Positions 13,201-26,335 of a DNA stretch of 64,000 bases are shown here, piece after piece. A program made the position numbers and the translations under genes. Numbering within the stretch: the stretch's first letter is position 1; the number at the start of each line of letters is the position of its first letter. The notes under the pieces are model-generated. The model was not told where the DNA came from, searched no databases, and saw only the letters and a list, made by a program, of their open reading frames with translations. Origin of the DNA: Megaleporinus macrocephalus (taxonomy: Eukaryota > Chordata > Actinopteri > Characiformes > Anostomidae); NCBI GenBank assembly GCA_021613375.1, contig CM038706.1, positions 18,605,366 through 18,669,365 of the forward strand. Direction: 5' to 3'.

Positions 13201-14525
13201 ATGATTTTCTTTTCTATGGAATCATTTCAAAGAAAAACTCAACTTTCACAGTTTTGCATCAGATGAAGGCCATGCTAGTTTAAACAATTAATGTTAGCAT
13301 TGTAAGAGTTTTTCCTACAGAGTGATACATACACAACTACCTTTGCTTAGTTTTTGGACACAATGAGTTAACTACTTCTCGCCCTGAATCCTTCTGCGGT
13401 TGCATAATGGCAGAGGTGAGAGGGCATTAAGTAAATGATGTGCAATATGAGAGCAATCAAGCGCTGGGTGATAAGAACAGGTTTGGGTAAACACACCATT
13501 AGCAGGAGCATGCCTCTCTGTGTGGGCCTCCCTGCCTTGCACAGGCTTTATTGCTCAACGCTGCAAAACACAGCACAAATGACCCAGTCACTGTCAAACA
13601 AGTGCTTAGGCATTAACTCAAAAAGACAGTGGAAGCTGAATAACAAAACAAGTGCAGTAGACCCGGCTTTAGGCATTACAAGGCTTTTCCGGGAGGAAGA
13701 GTAAGCTTAAGCTGCAGACAGATTAACTCATCAGAGCTCCAGTAACGCGTGACCTAACACCGAGCTACGGTGGAGTTTTCTTAAAGAGTCAGGGAGACAA
13801 TTTACACCAAACTTTGGTGTGCAAAACTTTCAGCAAATGATGTTTTGTTTATTTTGTTGGTGAATATGAGTTACGCATCCTTTACAGGGAACACGCTTCA
13901 GTTTAGAATTTCTAATGAATTCTAATGAACACCTTTTTCCAACTTGCTGGAAAGACTTTTTGTAGTGTTTGATGTGTAAAAACATTTTTAAAACATATGT
14001 TTAGCTCGCTGGTCATTTTGGTATGCAAAAACTAAGTGATAAAAGCAGCTTGATATGAGTTAATTGTTTTTGTGACATCACAAAAACCACTCCATTTACA
14101 CATTTCCCTGTATTTAGTGTGCAGCCAATCAGAACAGAGAGCACTTACATGTATCACTCTTAAAGGCACAGTAACAAAAACAAACTGTTTAATTTCAAGA
14201 GATAAAAAAGGCTTTTTACATTAATTCTGACTGTTTTTGTAAAAACACAAATAAAAAATATAAGTGGATACAAAATACAAGATCATAGTAGTATCTGCTC
14301 TTCAAATTTGCCACCAACCGCATTGTGTGAACATCAAAGTTTGTAAACAACCAGCTCTAATCAACACCTTACTTCTGTTCGGCTCCTGCCTTTCAACTCT
14401 AATGCTATTAGTAAGGTCATCACTGAATGGTGAGCTCAGTAATCTAACTGAATCATGAACACATTACATGTCTATTCATCAGTGACTAATAGGGGGATTT
14501 CTTTTCTATACTAAATTAAAATACA
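10280..14525. other. intergenic DNA, no gene recognised
   Basis: Mostly unique AT-rich sequence. 11495-11655 (acttttacttttatacttt ... ctacctgagtaatgaaag) resembles a common fish interspersed repeat. 12650-12890 is a compact GC-richer block with no recognisable product. Confidence 0.4.
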
Positions 14526-14531
14526 GTGCAA

Positions 14532-15112
14532 CTTTAAAGGAGCCATTTGTAAGATTACACAACCTGTTAAATTTAAACTCCAAATAATAGGCCCCAGAAA
14601 ATGGCCAGTCCCTTCTTCTTTCAATCTAGAGTCTAGAGGAATCATAGCAAGTTCAGCATCAAACTTCTCCCCTTTACCTACCCAGGGCTGTATCCAGTGG
14701 TGGAACGTCAGTGTTAACTCTTGTTTTGCATCTATTTATATGCCTCCTTCAGTTTGCTGCCGAATGTGGATCCTTAACATGAGTGGGCCAATATTGCATT
14801 TACAGATCCTTTCACCGGCTACCTGACCATAAATGATCTGACTGGGAGCAGACCCTTCAACACGATTGACAAAAGATTAGAACGTGCAATTGGGGCAGTC
14901 CTATTTCTTCATCCTCTCATGTTGTATACACTACAGGAACTACAGTGACTCACTATCACCTCTTGAAGTGCAAAGTGGTATTATGAGACCGAATGGACGA
15001 GACTAGCTGGTTAACATGCTAACCTCAATAGATATCTCTGCAACACAATATACAGACACCATTAGAAGACTTATTTCTACATATAATACCTTACATACTG
15101 CTCCTTTAAGCA
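14532..15112. mobile_element. non-autonomous TIR element (TTAAAGGAGC family), copy 1
   Basis: The left end ctttaaaggagccatttgta and right end ttacatactgctcctttaag are inverted relatives of each other. The same ends border 51813-52257. There is no transposase frame inside. Internal sequence differs from the other copies, so either it is an older member or it carries extra sequence. Confidence 0.6.
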
Positions 15113-15959
15113 ATGCTCCATTTTTGTCAACTCATCATTCTCATGCCTCAAATCTGACACTTGTATTTTCTATTCTCCATAACTGACAATACCCATGCCA
15201 GATGTGCTAGTGCTATTTTTTAAACAGCTTTTGTCATTATATCTTTAAGCCTCCACTCAGGAACTACTGCAGTTGTCGATACTTCATCGATAGAGGTTTT
15301 CCAAATGAACCCCCATTAAATTAATGCTCCCATGAAAATATAGGTGCTATACCCCTTTATCCGCAAACTCAGCACTTGTCATGGTGTTGCTTCAGCAGTT
15401 CTGTAATGGGAATAAATAAGTTAATAAATGAATGTGTTCGGCTAAACAAGGCCAAAGCACTACTGTGTAGAAAGAACATACAAGAAGAAATCCTTATAGG
15501 AAACTTGCATTTCCTGATAAACTGTATCTCAGGTAAATATGACTCAAACAGATTACAGAGTAGATTTTTTCAGGCTTCTTAGCTCTGGGAGAAGATTAAT
15601 TCTGAAATATTCTCTGATAGCTGGTGGGGCCTGGTAGTCCCCGTGAGAAGTCTCCATGCCCATTAAGCCAGACAAAAACGCAGAAGCCTCTCATCTACCT
15701 CAGAGCCTGCAGACCTATTTCCATATTTTCCCTTTCTCACTGTCTCTTTTTCTTTCGTTTAGCTGCAGCAGGGAAGCTGCGGGATGAAAAAAAAAAGATC
15801 TCACTCTCTGCAGCTTCTCTTAACAGCACTAACAGTACTGAACTTCATGGAACAGTAGCATAAAGTCAGTCACTTTTCCTCTTAAACTCTTTCATTCCTC
15901 ACACCCATTTTTAATAATTTAAGCAGAGGCACTAAGCCTGACTCTCCCTCTCTTCTCCC

Positions 15960-16130
15960 CCTCCCGCCTCCCTCCCTCGCTCCCTCCCTTTTCTTTTCTC
16001 CTCCTGGGACCACACAGGCACTGGACCACATCAGAGTAGTGCGGTGGTGAAGTGTTCATTCACACTCAGTGTGTAAAGTGTGGAGAGGCCCGTGCGTGTA
16101 TGTGTGTGTGTCTCAGCTGAGTGCACTGAG
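15960..16130. repeat. C/T-rich and (TG) low-complexity patch
   Basis: ctccctccctcgctccctcc-like sequence is followed by short tgtgtgtg runs. No gene is supported here. Confidence 0.5.
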
Positions 16131-16457
16131 GCTTTATGGCAGCCAGACACAGTAGGCCTGGAATAGCACTCACACACATCATCCTGGACCTGGCCACAGA
16201 CGCCAGCCTCCGCCGGACTGCACCCACCCACACATACATACACATACACAGAGGCCTTGTAGTGCAGACAGAGATTTTGGCAGAGACTGAGAGAATTTAC
16301 AGAGATTCAGAGTGCTGTTGTTTGTGTACTGATATCACTACTCTGTGTAATATGTGTAGTATTATGTGTGTAGTACATGTGTCTGTCTATACTGTCCATT
16401 ATGTGTGTAGTACATGTGTCTGTTTATACTGTTATTCTGGTGCTGTGGCACTTAAAT

Positions 16458-16458
<1 letters not shown>

Positions 16459-16493
<35 letters not shown>
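16459..16493. repeat. (ATCT)n microsatellite
   Basis: About eight to nine uninterrupted tetranucleotide units. It is preceded at 16355-16440 by two copies of a 43-base unit containing gtgtgtagtacatgtgtctg. Confidence 0.9.
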
Positions 16494-16599
16494 CAGTCAT
16501 TTGGAAAAAGGCAGCATTTCTAATCTCTTGTCAATTATGTTGAGTGTACTGCTCCTGGTTGGACCATAGATTACACAGGCAGCAAGTGAAAGAAAGTGT

Positions 16600-16930
16600 A
16601 AACACAATGATGGATGAAGCTCTTGGAAAGCGACTGCTGGCAGCCACTTATGTCAAGAATTCACATTCAGCAGCAAACAAAAGAACTAATATAAACAGAA
16701 GCATAGAAGGAATTAACATTGGCACTGCTTTCTACCACTAGAGCTGCTCTTGGTGAGTGAAGGGATGCTGAAATTTTTTTCCTATACTGGTAATATTGAG
16801 GCTAACATTGAGGAGGAGGGGCTGTGCGCTTCTTATGCTGGGGTGGATGCCACAACTTTCAGGTAATATGTTATCCCCTTTTCTTTAGAATATAAGTTTG
16901 ACAGGTTACATCATCTTACATCTTGCACAT
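16600..16930. mobile_element. TTAAAGGAGC-family element fragment, copy 2
   Basis: The block from gatggatgaagctcttggaa, through taatataaacagaagcatag and attaacattggcactgcttt, to ttgacaggttacatcatctt aligns by eye with 51930-52250, in the same orientation. Its left end is missing or unrecognisable. Confidence 0.55.
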
Positions 16931-16949
16931 ATACTGGTTATTCACTGAT

Positions 16950-19900
16950 TAATGATTTCTGGAAACTTAAAAGCTACCTGTCTATAATTTTTGTTGATTT
17001 TTATACCACAGAAATGTCATTGATTTCTTGTACTCACAGTATTACAGTGTGACTTCTGTCTCATTGTTACATTTTAAATAGAAACTAAAAGGTTCAATTC
17101 AATAGAGAATTGTCTGACCAGTATTTAGAGTCAGGGTACAGATGTACAGAGCTAAGTGAGTTCACCTATAGGTGTAAACAGTATAACACTTTAATGGGTA
17201 TAAGACTTTAAGAGCTGAAGAGAAGGCCTAACATGTTAGATTAACCATCAGCATAATCACAAAGTGAGGGGAGTCAACTAATCACAACTGGGACTGACTA
17301 TGAATATGAGAGGCCGCGTAATCAGTGCATTGTTAGTGGTAAGAAATGTAAAATGGTGGCGGCAGCCCTGCACCAGGTCTCACTGCTACAAAGAATATTT
17401 ATGCTAATCACCTTTAGCTTAGTGCTACTTAGTACTTACCTAGTACAATCCTATATATATGCCAGCAGTTAGCTGTATTGCTTAATAAGTTTTGACATTT
17501 GTGGCTCAACTGGGAGGTCCAACTCTAATAGTCACGGTTCATAACTGTAAAATAAATACAATGTTGAAGACTTTATAATTGCAATGTGTGGTTTTGCCTG
17601 TTTCGTTCAGGTTTCTTAGCAGCATAGATACAAATAAAAGTGTGCCAGCCTTGCACACCAGTCTGGAGCTAATATGTTAGCCCTAAGCTAATGCACAAGC
17701 TAATATGCTAACAACACAACAATGCAATGCAATATGAAACAAATCTGTCCATCTTAAAATTTGGAGCCGATATGTAATTGAACTTTGCATCTCATTTAAA
17801 TAAAAAAACTGTCTTCGGTTAAGTTTTTCATTGTAATATGTATTTATTCATGAACCTTCATCAGCAAATATCACTCAATCAGCTCATTCTAATAGCGCTA
17901 CAGGTCCTCTGTGCATGTCAAACTCACCTTTTTACATGCCAAAAGCACCTTTTTGGCCAGTCTGCTAAAACCACATTGTGCTTCTACTAAGACCCGACAC
18001 CATGACTCATCTCCACTTAAATCCTACAGACTATTAGAGCTTAGCTTTGAATGGAAGACTTACAGCATAAAAATCAGATCACTATGGTATTTTCTTAGTC
18101 ATATGTACTATAGAGATATAGCAGCATGCTGTTCATACATAAATACATATGAAAATACATAACCATGAAACCGAACACCCACTCATTAAACGGGCCAGAC
18201 TGTGAACTATCTATTTTTCAACACACCCAGCAGTTCAGAAATAATAAAACCCTTCGGGTGGGATGACTCCGTGAATAGCTACTCTAGATTATTTTGCATG
18301 TGTGTGTGCGTGCTTGTCTGCCTGTCAGTTAAAACGTAATTTGGGCATGAGTACATCTCAAAAATAACCATGTGCAGGTCAGAAATTATAAGTGCTCAAA
18401 ACCAACAATGTATATTTTACGCAGCCAGAAATGGGTTTTTAAAATTGCCTTGAAAAATAAAAAAAACATCAAATGAAGCACTAAAAATAATCACAGTGGA
18501 TGGTGGAGGTGCTTGGACGTCAAAACAAAAACATCTTTCTCAAATTGCTAACCTGACCTGCTGCCTTGCTAGGAGGCAATGACCATCGCAGACATCATCT
18601 TCAAATGCCTCAAACCACAGCAGTAATGACTGACGTCCATTCAGATGGGCCATTTATCAAAACAACACAGAGAGAAAACCGAGGTAAAAAACCAAAACAA
18701 AACAAGAAATAAATAAAGAGCTTTTGACATGAAAAGAGGTCTAAACGCCTCGAACATCAGATTCCAAGCCACAAATGAATTGTGCATTGAAAGAGAGATG
18801 AGGCAAGGGGGTCAGTAGGGGGCAGTAGATATGTTTCAACACAGTATACATACCTAATCACATCACGAAGCCCGGTTTAAGAACCTGGCTTTACCTGAGT
18901 TTGTTAAATGACCTAATCTGTACCCAGGGCCAAGGCCAAAGCCTCACCTAAACCCTCAGTTAAACCCTGCTTACAGGAAAACAATACTTCTTCACTCATA
19001 TATAATCAACTGTAGAGCTCTGAGAAACAGTAAACAGCAGAAGCAACCTCAGCTGACCAAAAGGGAAGTCCCACAAGGGATTTCTAGAACGGCACCACAA
19101 GGGAAACTCATTTACCCCAATGCAACAGTTAACTGTTAAAAATGCCATAGCCTACATATTTCTTCACGTTTTATTTTTTCAAGTCTGCTTGCCATAGTAG
19201 AAATGTATTTTACATGAACAGGTTGCTTTTGTTACTGAACCTGAAAGACTGACAATTCTCAAAAAGATGGCACATGAAGTGAAAAGCAAATAAAAACACA
19301 AAGCAGTGATCCACTTTGACCAAAACAGCACAAAGGCAAGGTATTTAAAGCTTTACCGTATCGATTTCATTGTTTCTGTAAACACATTGCCGTTGGTGTC
19401 TGCGACAAGTCTCAAAAAAATTGGAGAGGGGCACTTTAAGACTAGGAATGCTGTGAAAGGTTGATAGGGCATCTTACAGCAGGTGATGCAGTCATGACTC
19501 AGTAGAAAAGAAGCATCCAGAAAAGGCCTAGTCCTTAATAAGCAAGGATGAGTTGAGGCTCGCCACTTTGCCAAAAAAATGCAGCAGCATATAATCCAAC
19601 AGTTTAACATCAACATCTCTCAATGAGTGACTGCTAGGATTTTGGATATTTTACCCTCTACTGTACATAATACCACCAAGAGATTCAGTGAGCCTGGAGA
19701 AACCTCTGTGTGTAAAAGGGTGAGGCTGGATACAAAACCTGAATGCCCATGACCTTTGACCGCTCAGACAGTAGTGCATTAAAAACCAGCTCGTATCTGT
19801 AATGGATATCACCACATAGGCACATAAGCTTCGACAAACCTTTGTCAGTAAATGTGCAAATTAAGGCTGCACTGTGACTAGCCAAGGCTGCATGTTGTCA

Positions 19901-20120
19901 GCTTTCACAAACACTGACAACTTCTCAAAAAGTTAATCTGAGAAATACATAACAGCAAAACTATATATTCCCAGAGTGCGTGCTAAAAGACACTTGAACA
20001 GGCAGCTAAACTGCTAAAGGCTGCATATGAATGCTTTTTGACATCTGACATCACACAAAAAACATTTAATTCAATTATTTAATTAATTAAAAATAAGTTG
20101 TTTTACAGATTTATATTAAA
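16950..20120. other. intergenic DNA, no gene recognised
   Basis: AT-rich sequence without coding content or clear repeats. It ends in an aattaattaaaaat-rich patch near 20065-20095. Confidence 0.4.
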
Positions 20121-20125
20121 ATACA

Positions 20126-20830
20126 CTCACTGAGCACCTTATTGGGAACCTCCTTGTATCTACATTCATTTTCCATTGCACCAGCTCTATTTACCCCATA
20201 GGTGCAGTTAGTACTTTGCTAGCCTCCTTTCACTTTGTTCTTTAATGGTCAGGACCACCATAAAGCAGGTATTGATTGGGTGATGGACCATTCTCACCAC
20301 TGTAGTGGTGTTACTGTGTGTTGTGCTGGTACGAGTGGATCAGACACAACAGTGCTGCTGGAGTTTTAACCGCCTCAATATCACGGCTGCACTGAGAACA
20401 GTTAATCAACCAGGAACATCCAGCCAACAGCATCCAGTGGGCAGCATCCTGTGACCACAGATGAAGGACTAGAGGATGACTAACAGCAACCATACAGCAA
20501 CAAGGTGGACATATAGAATCAGGTGGAGAGTGAGTGGTGACAGGGTTCAAAAACTGCAGCTATCTGATCCACTTGCACCAGTGCAACACACGCTAACACA
20601 CCACCAGCATGCCAGAGTCACTGCAGTGCTAAGAACAATGCACTGTCCACATAATGTTTGCTCTGTGGTGGTCCTTTGGGGGTCGTTAATGAAGTATGCA
20701 CAGAAACAGATGGACTACAGTCTGTAACTGTAGCACCTATATGGTAAATGGAGGTGATGATATCATATATGAATATGAACGAATGTAGATACGTGGAGGT
20801 GTCCCTAATAAAATGTTCTAATAACATGAG
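20126..20830. mobile_element. long palindromic (foldback) repeat element, copy 1
   Basis: The left arm (gagcaccttattgggaacct ... tgtatctacattcatt ... gtgttgtgctggtacgagtg) is matched in reverse by the right arm (ctgatccacttgcaccagtg ... caacacacgctaacaca ... gaatgtagatacgtggagg ... ccctaataaaatgttc). The arms converge on about 20430-20500. Nothing in it encodes a protein. A closely related copy follows at 22513-23253 and a fragment at 62860-62965. Such elements are abundant in otophysan fish genomes. Confidence 0.75.
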
Positions 20831-21423
20831 TATAACCCACATGAACAAGGAGGTAAATGGTTGGTTTTTAAACTCCAGGCTACATTAAACTATTATTTAG
20901 AAAAAAAATCAGTAAGGAAATATTGTTTTTACGTGATACAAAGCTTTTAATGCACAAACGTCTTGCTGTAATATGTTACTACCTTAATGAGAACTACAAA
21001 GAGTCTTTCAATTAGCATCCTTGCAAATCTGCAGCAGACTGATCTCTCCCTCGCTCTCTGCACAAATATCCTCAACTAGCTGTTGGGGGAAGGCTGCCTG
21101 ACAGATGAAAACAAATAGGACATGTGAAGAAGAGGCTGACAGCTCCTGTCTGTCCTGAGGCGAGAGAGAGCGTGCGTCTGAAACTAAAACTGCCTTTTTT
21201 CTTCTCTCAGTGTGGTTGTCCCACAGTGAGAAAATTAGTTTTCAACATTTTAACCGCACAATTATCCCTCACCACCTCACAAGCTGCATTTATGTCTGTC
21301 TGTCTGTCATGGGCCTTAGCAAAGGATATCATTTAGACACGACGACACGTCCACGCCCATCCACGCACCGCCAACGCACAAGCACACACGCAACAGCTCA
21401 AACACGTTCACACTTCTGAACAA

Positions 21424-21445
21424 AACACACACACACACACCTGAA

Positions 21446-21532
<87 letters not shown>
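21424..21532. repeat. (CA)n microsatellite, interrupted once
   Basis: A short (CA)n, then ctgaatgaaa, then more than 40 uninterrupted CA units. It accounts for the poly-Val/Cys frames seen here. Confidence 0.95.
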
Positions 21533-21534
<2 letters not shown>

Positions 21535-21539
21535 GAGTG

Positions 21540-22500
21540 TGTCCTCAGAGCCAGCACTTCGACACTTGGAGGCTAATCATATAATCTTGGGTAATTATAA
21601 TAATAAGTCATCTCATTCGGCAGTAATGGTAGTTCTGCAAGCTGCTGTTTAAGCTATAGTCTGCACTTGAGACCACTCAGTCAAGGCTCATCTAGCCCTG
21701 ATCAAAAGGCCTGAGCTATGAACCCATCGCTCCGGGAGCGCATTACAGCGCAGTGCAAACCACACACAGTCTGAGCGTGTAAAACAGCCGCTTCCTCCAA
21801 CGCCTATTATCGACGGCCCTGATGGATGCCTGCAAGTGATGCGCGATGCAAGTTCGAAAATAAATTAGTCATGATCACGTTTGCAAGAAAACTTTCATTA
21901 CACTGCTGGTGGGTGTGCGCTCGTCTTTAATGGCACCTGAGGAAAAATGCCACCTGATAGGAGACACACCCCCTAATTGGTGCTTGGCCCCCTAGCCTCA
22001 CTGCATCAGCACGAGAAGAGGGAAGAGATGCTGGATCCACCGAGCCCGCCGGAATGCGATGTTGCAACTCTCTGAGACACACAGTCACCAACACAAACAC
22101 AGCACACAGGAAAACACACCCAGGCACACAAATACACATACACTTACAATCCGTCTGTTTACATACAAACACCTAACAAGGACCAAGACTGAATGTTGGG
22201 CGAAAGCCAAGTGGGATCATTCACCAGCAGCACGACTTAGTGTACAACTGACTCAAACCAGCTCGGAGGAAGAGAGGCATTACAGTACTGGACAAATATG
22301 CACCATAAGTCATCACTCATGAGTTATCAACCACTTCATAGAGAAGAAGGGCACAAACTTTTCCCCAAGACTGGCCACATTCATTAATAAGACTTGTAAC
22401 TTGTAAACAGGCCTGGCGTCAGGGCGGGCAGGTCCCCACCAGTCAGATCATCATGCTTTAATAAACATTCATTTATTTCATGTTATTTTTAAAACCTTAA
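21540..22500. other. intergenic DNA, GC-richer block without gene
   Basis: 21720-22060 is GC-richer and not obviously repetitive, but contains no exon I can support. It is a plausible regulatory or old conserved block, on composition only. Confidence 0.3.
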
Positions 22501-22512
22501 CCTAAAACTAAC

Positions 22513-23253
22513 TGAGCGTGTTATTAGGAACATCTTTCTACACTCTTTTTCCATTTTATCAGCTTTTCTTACCTCATAGGTGCACTTTATAGTCTATTAC
22601 AGACTACAGTCCATCTGTTTCTCTTCACACTTTGTTAGTCCTCTTTTACTCTTTTCTTCAGTGGCCAGGACCCTCATGGAACCACCACACAGCAGACATT
22701 GCTTGGGTGGTGAATCATTCTCAGCACTGCAGTGACATTGCTGTGGTGGTGGTGTGCTGGTGTGTGTTGTGCTGGTATAAGTGGATCAGTCTCAGCAGTG
22801 CTGCTGGAGTTTTTAGACACTTCTCATCCATTGTCCACTCATTGGCTCACATTGTTGGTCTTGTAGAAGTAAAGTTAAAAACAACAGCTTATCTGTTGCT
22901 GCAGAGTTTATGTTGATCATCTTGTAGTCCTGCATCAGTGGTCCCAGGATGCAGTTGGCTGAATAGTTTAAACATCAGCAGCACTGCTGCGTCTGATCCA
23001 CTCGTACCAGCACAACACACACTAACACATCACCACCTTGTCAGTGTCACTGCAGTGCTGCAACCCCTACAAACTTCAGTGCAGTTCACCCCTGCAGACT
23101 TCAGTTCATCTGTTTCTTTGCTTACTTTATTAATACCCCTTTATCCTGTTCTTCAACGGTCAGGACCCCTACGGGATCAACTATAGAGTGTAATTATTTG
23201 CTGACAAACTGTACAGTGGGTGTAGATATAAGGAGATGCTTCGAATAAAATGC
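22513..23253. mobile_element. long palindromic (foldback) repeat element, copy 2
   Basis: It starts gagcgtgttattaggaacat and ends agatgcttcgaataaaatgc, which are inverted relatives of each other. The arms carry the same words as copy 1: gtgtgttgtgctggtataag and, reversed, ctcgtaccagcacaacacac. Roughly 740 bp, no coding capacity. Confidence 0.75.
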
Positions 23254-23259
23254 TTGAGG

Positions 23260-24500
23260 AGCGCTTGTATAGCCAGTAAATATGTGCAATAGACATAAAA
23301 TGTATGCGTGAGAATTGTGAACGAGTATTTATGACCAATTTTCTGGGCAAAGCCAATATGCAACGACATCACCATTGTGGATATCAGATAATACATGAAA
23401 TTTTAAAGCACAAAATGCAGCCAGCAATTTAAAAGACATAAATTTGGAGCATTATTATATGTTGGTGCTGACCATATGCTATTGCATATGTCACAGTTTT
23501 GAAGTTTTCCACTGACTAATTCTACTGCCAGCACATTGTTGCCTGTCTTCAGCATTATTTTTGTAAGCTTTGCTTTCCATTGCTACTGCACACAAATCAA
23601 CTGAAATACTAAATCATAAGTGGGTTACGATTAGGTTCTGGCGCTATGTCTGCTTGTTGCTGACCTCTGTATACAAAGTGTTTCCTTGATGGAAAGTGAT
23701 GAATGTGTTTGCAGTAAAAAACTAGTAAGAGTTACTTTGTTCTCTGATAATGCTCAACAATGTGCTGCATCTAAGCACAATAACAGGACAGACAGAGAAT
23801 GATGCACTGACAGAAGACAAGGGCAAAAAAAAATAGGGCTCCTCTCTTTCTCCTAAAAGAGAAGAATGCCACCTAGTGGCAGATAACTTTGTTTATCTAA
23901 ACATGACAATATAATAACTGATCACATAAATAACTAATAAGGTAGTATAATATCAAGGATATCTTCATAGACTTCATAGACTATATAAAATATAGAAAAA
24001 ATAATATAATAATAACAATTTTTTCTTTTCCCCAGGGTCAGAAGTTGGCATACAACAAGAACTTTTAACACATGTTATTTTAAAGTAAAGGCAGCCTCAG
24101 AGAGTTAGACAGAAGCAATTTTGTTGATGAGCTATTCTTGTGAAAATATCTTTGTCTTCATCGGGAATAGCTGAATGCCCCCCTCGCTCTGGCTCATTTT
24201 CCCAGGGCTGCCGTCACAGTTTGGTTAGACAAACATTCATATCTGAAAGAGCAATCAGCTTTTGATGGACAGATGGAGACTGCGCTGAAAGATAATGATA
24301 TGCTGCTTGACTGAGTCATCTGCGAGCATGAAGTTTCTAGAAAAAAAGGGCACCCTCTTACTTTGGCCCTTTTCTCATTACACTAATTCGAAGGCATGAT
24401 GCAATAAGTAGGAACTGTTCATGGACCAGACAAGCTTTCTGTTGTGTGCCTTATACCGGCCATTATACACTCAATTATAAATCTTAACCAAAAAATAAGA
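23260..24500. other. intergenic DNA, no gene seen
   Basis: AT-rich sequence beyond the presumed pcdh15 3' end. A patch at 24034-24065 resembles a Tc1-type terminus (ggtcagaagttggcatac). 24130-24380 is less AT-rich and not repetitive by eye. Confidence 0.35.
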
Positions 24501-24504
24501 GTAT

Positions 24505-24724
24505 TTCCAATTTATTAACAAATATGTATTCATTACATAGTTACTGTTCTAATAATAATAATACTACCAATAAAATTGACTTCAAATTCTTTGATCACGC
24601 CAGAGAAGAAAACATGATAAGTATACAAGATAAATTACTCTGATTTAATTAATTCTCAAAAAAAGGATCAAAAATGCTCTGTATGCAACATATGCAATTG
24701 AGTTATGAAAATACATGTTTATAT

Positions 24725-24765
<41 letters not shown>

Positions 24766-25371
24766 GTGTGTGTGTGTTCTTTTTTTCCAAAATATTAGGG
24801 CCATCACAGCCATTTATATTCTTAGAGTGTAAAAAACACATCCATCCAAAACACATCAGAAACAATTATATTGTAAGGATGCCAGTTTGCACTGTTCATT
24901 CACAGAATTTTAAAAAGGATCAGTTATCTGTCTGACTGGACTCAAATTGTATACAAACTCTTCAAACACAGGCATAAAAAACACTGTCTAAAAACAGTTT
25001 TAGTCAGCTACATGTTCTTTACGTTTCTCGCTTTAAAACAAATGCACTTAATAAACGAAGCTCTGAATTTCTTAATACCAATATCTATGCCAGATTCTTG
25101 CCAAAGACCAGTCACCCACTTTGTTTCGCTGACGCTAGGATACCAAGTGGAATTCGATACAATCACATCCTTTGCAAAATATAAGACTCCAGAAGTGTGG
25201 TTACAATTCTTGGTCGGCCTTGGTTGACTGGTGCATTTAAATAGGAAATTAAGGAAACTGATTTTGTTTTTTTGTTTTTTTGCAAGCAAATTAAAACCAA
25301 AAACAAAGAAAGAAAAAGAAAAAAAACAAATGGGGGCACAAGAAAATAAAATACCAAAATAAAATAATCTA
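24505..25371 (-). other. pcdh15: probable pcdh15 3' UTR (CD3 message)
   Basis: Sequence downstream of the CD3 stop is AT-rich and without a coding signal. It contains an oligo-T/A stretch at about 25260-25330, a (TA)n/(TG)n tract near 24728-24777, an ATTAAA at 24644-24649 and the first canonical AATAAA on the minus strand at 24511-24516. The 3' end was chosen from that hexamer only. Use of an upstream variant signal is equally possible. Confidence 0.35.
24728..24777. repeat. (TA)n/(TG)n microsatellite
   Basis: About 15 TA units interrupted once by TT, then (TG)n. Confidence 0.85.
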
Positions 25372-25977
25372 TCAGAGCTTTGTCATTGGTATATGAAGAT
25401 TGTTCCAAGGGCCCATCCATAACTCCTCCTCATCTGATAATGTGTGGTCACTCGGAGACTCAAATGTCTCTTTGATCTCCTCTTTGTCCACAGATGACTC
25501 CATCTCCTGCCCACAGCGCCCTAGGTCTTGGTCCAAATGGGCCTTAACAATGTTAGACTTTGGCCCTATTCTATCTGGGCCTAATATACTAGACCCTAAG
25601 GACCCACTGGAGGATCTGGTGTTCAGGTTGCTGTCAGCCACAGATGAAAGCACGGCAGTGGATCCTATGGCAGGCCCATTATCCGAAGTGCTGTTCAAAG
25701 GTAAATGTTCCTCGTGTGTAACTCCTAGCTTTTCCAGTTTCTTAAACTGTTTTCCTAGTCGCCCAGGCGAGCCGAGTTTTAAGTTATTAAGGTAAGGTGG
25801 CCGCCGGGTTCTGATGATAGTACCGTTCTGTGCCAGGTACACTGAGCCATTGATGTTGCTGTGGCTGTTGACGTTAGCCAGACGGTTCCGCTGGACGTCA
25901 GGGCCGCTGTCCTCTCCTGTGGTTGTCGATTCGCCCTCCCCCTCCACGACTAATTTGATTCGCTTCTTTCTGCCAGC
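25372..25977 (-). CDS. pcdh15: pcdh15 alternative tail exon CD3 (terminal exon, 201 aa)
   Basis: This exon starts in phase 0 after ttctgattctcag. It encodes AGRKKRIKLVVEGEGES, TGEDSGPDVQRNRLANV, HSNINGSVYLAQNGTI, then KLGSPGRLGKQFKKLEKLG, VTHEEHLPLN, a Ser-rich variable middle, and DHTLSDEEELWMGPWNNL then HIPMTKL. The KKxIKLVV start, TGEDS...QRNRL, HSNING..Y.AQNG, LGK.FKKL.KL.VTHEE..PLN and the C-terminal ELWMGPWNNLHIPMTKL are strongly conserved with mammalian CD3. The last residues (T-K-L) form a class I PDZ ligand, consistent with harmonin-type scaffolds. A second possible acceptor (ggcag) lies eight bases further in but would shift the frame. This is the last coding exon of the gene. It is skipped into when CD2 is left out, and is probably 3' UTR when CD2 is included. 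Confidence 0.95.
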   Translation of the reverse strand, partial: AGRKKRIKLVVEGEGESTTTGEDSGPDVQRNRLANVNSHSNINGSVYLAQNGTIIRTRRPPYLNNLKLGSPGRLGKQFKKLEKLGVTHEEHLPLNSTSDNGPAIGSTAVLSSVADSNLNTRSSSGSLGSSILGPDRIGPKSNIVKAHLDQDLGRCGQEMESSVDKEEIKETFESPSDHTLSDEEELWMGPWNNLHIPMTKL

Positions 25978-26335
25978 CTGAGAATCAGAGAGGGTAGAAA
26001 CAACATTAAACCATCACAGTTCAAACTGAGGAGTTTTTGGCATAGTTAACGGAAATATTGGTCTTTAGACGAGAAAGACTATCAAGAAAGTATCAGGTGG
26101 AAGGATGTATAAAGGTACATCCAGTTTTAACACAAGAAAGAGAACGAAGAAAGATGCAAAACGGCCCCCTTTGAAAAGAGAAATTTCAGAAATGCACACC
26201 AGAAGTGGACAGAGAATTGTCATCCTCGCCTTCATGCAGTTGTGGCAATAGTTCACTCAAAAGCCCACCAGAACTGAGGTGCTGGCACAGAAGAAAGGAA
26301 ATCACTGCACTTCAGAGGGAAAAAAGATTCAATTT

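Noticed and set aside
24020..24075. Strong-looking + strand acceptor (ttttcttttccccag) and following frame
   Set aside because: No coding exon follows. The downstream sequence ggtcagaagttggcatac looks like a Tc1-type terminus instead.
25970..25980. Alternative CD3 acceptor at ggcag eight bases inside the exon
   Set aside because: It would shift the frame relative to the conserved KKRIKLVV start. The first acceptor keeps phase 0.
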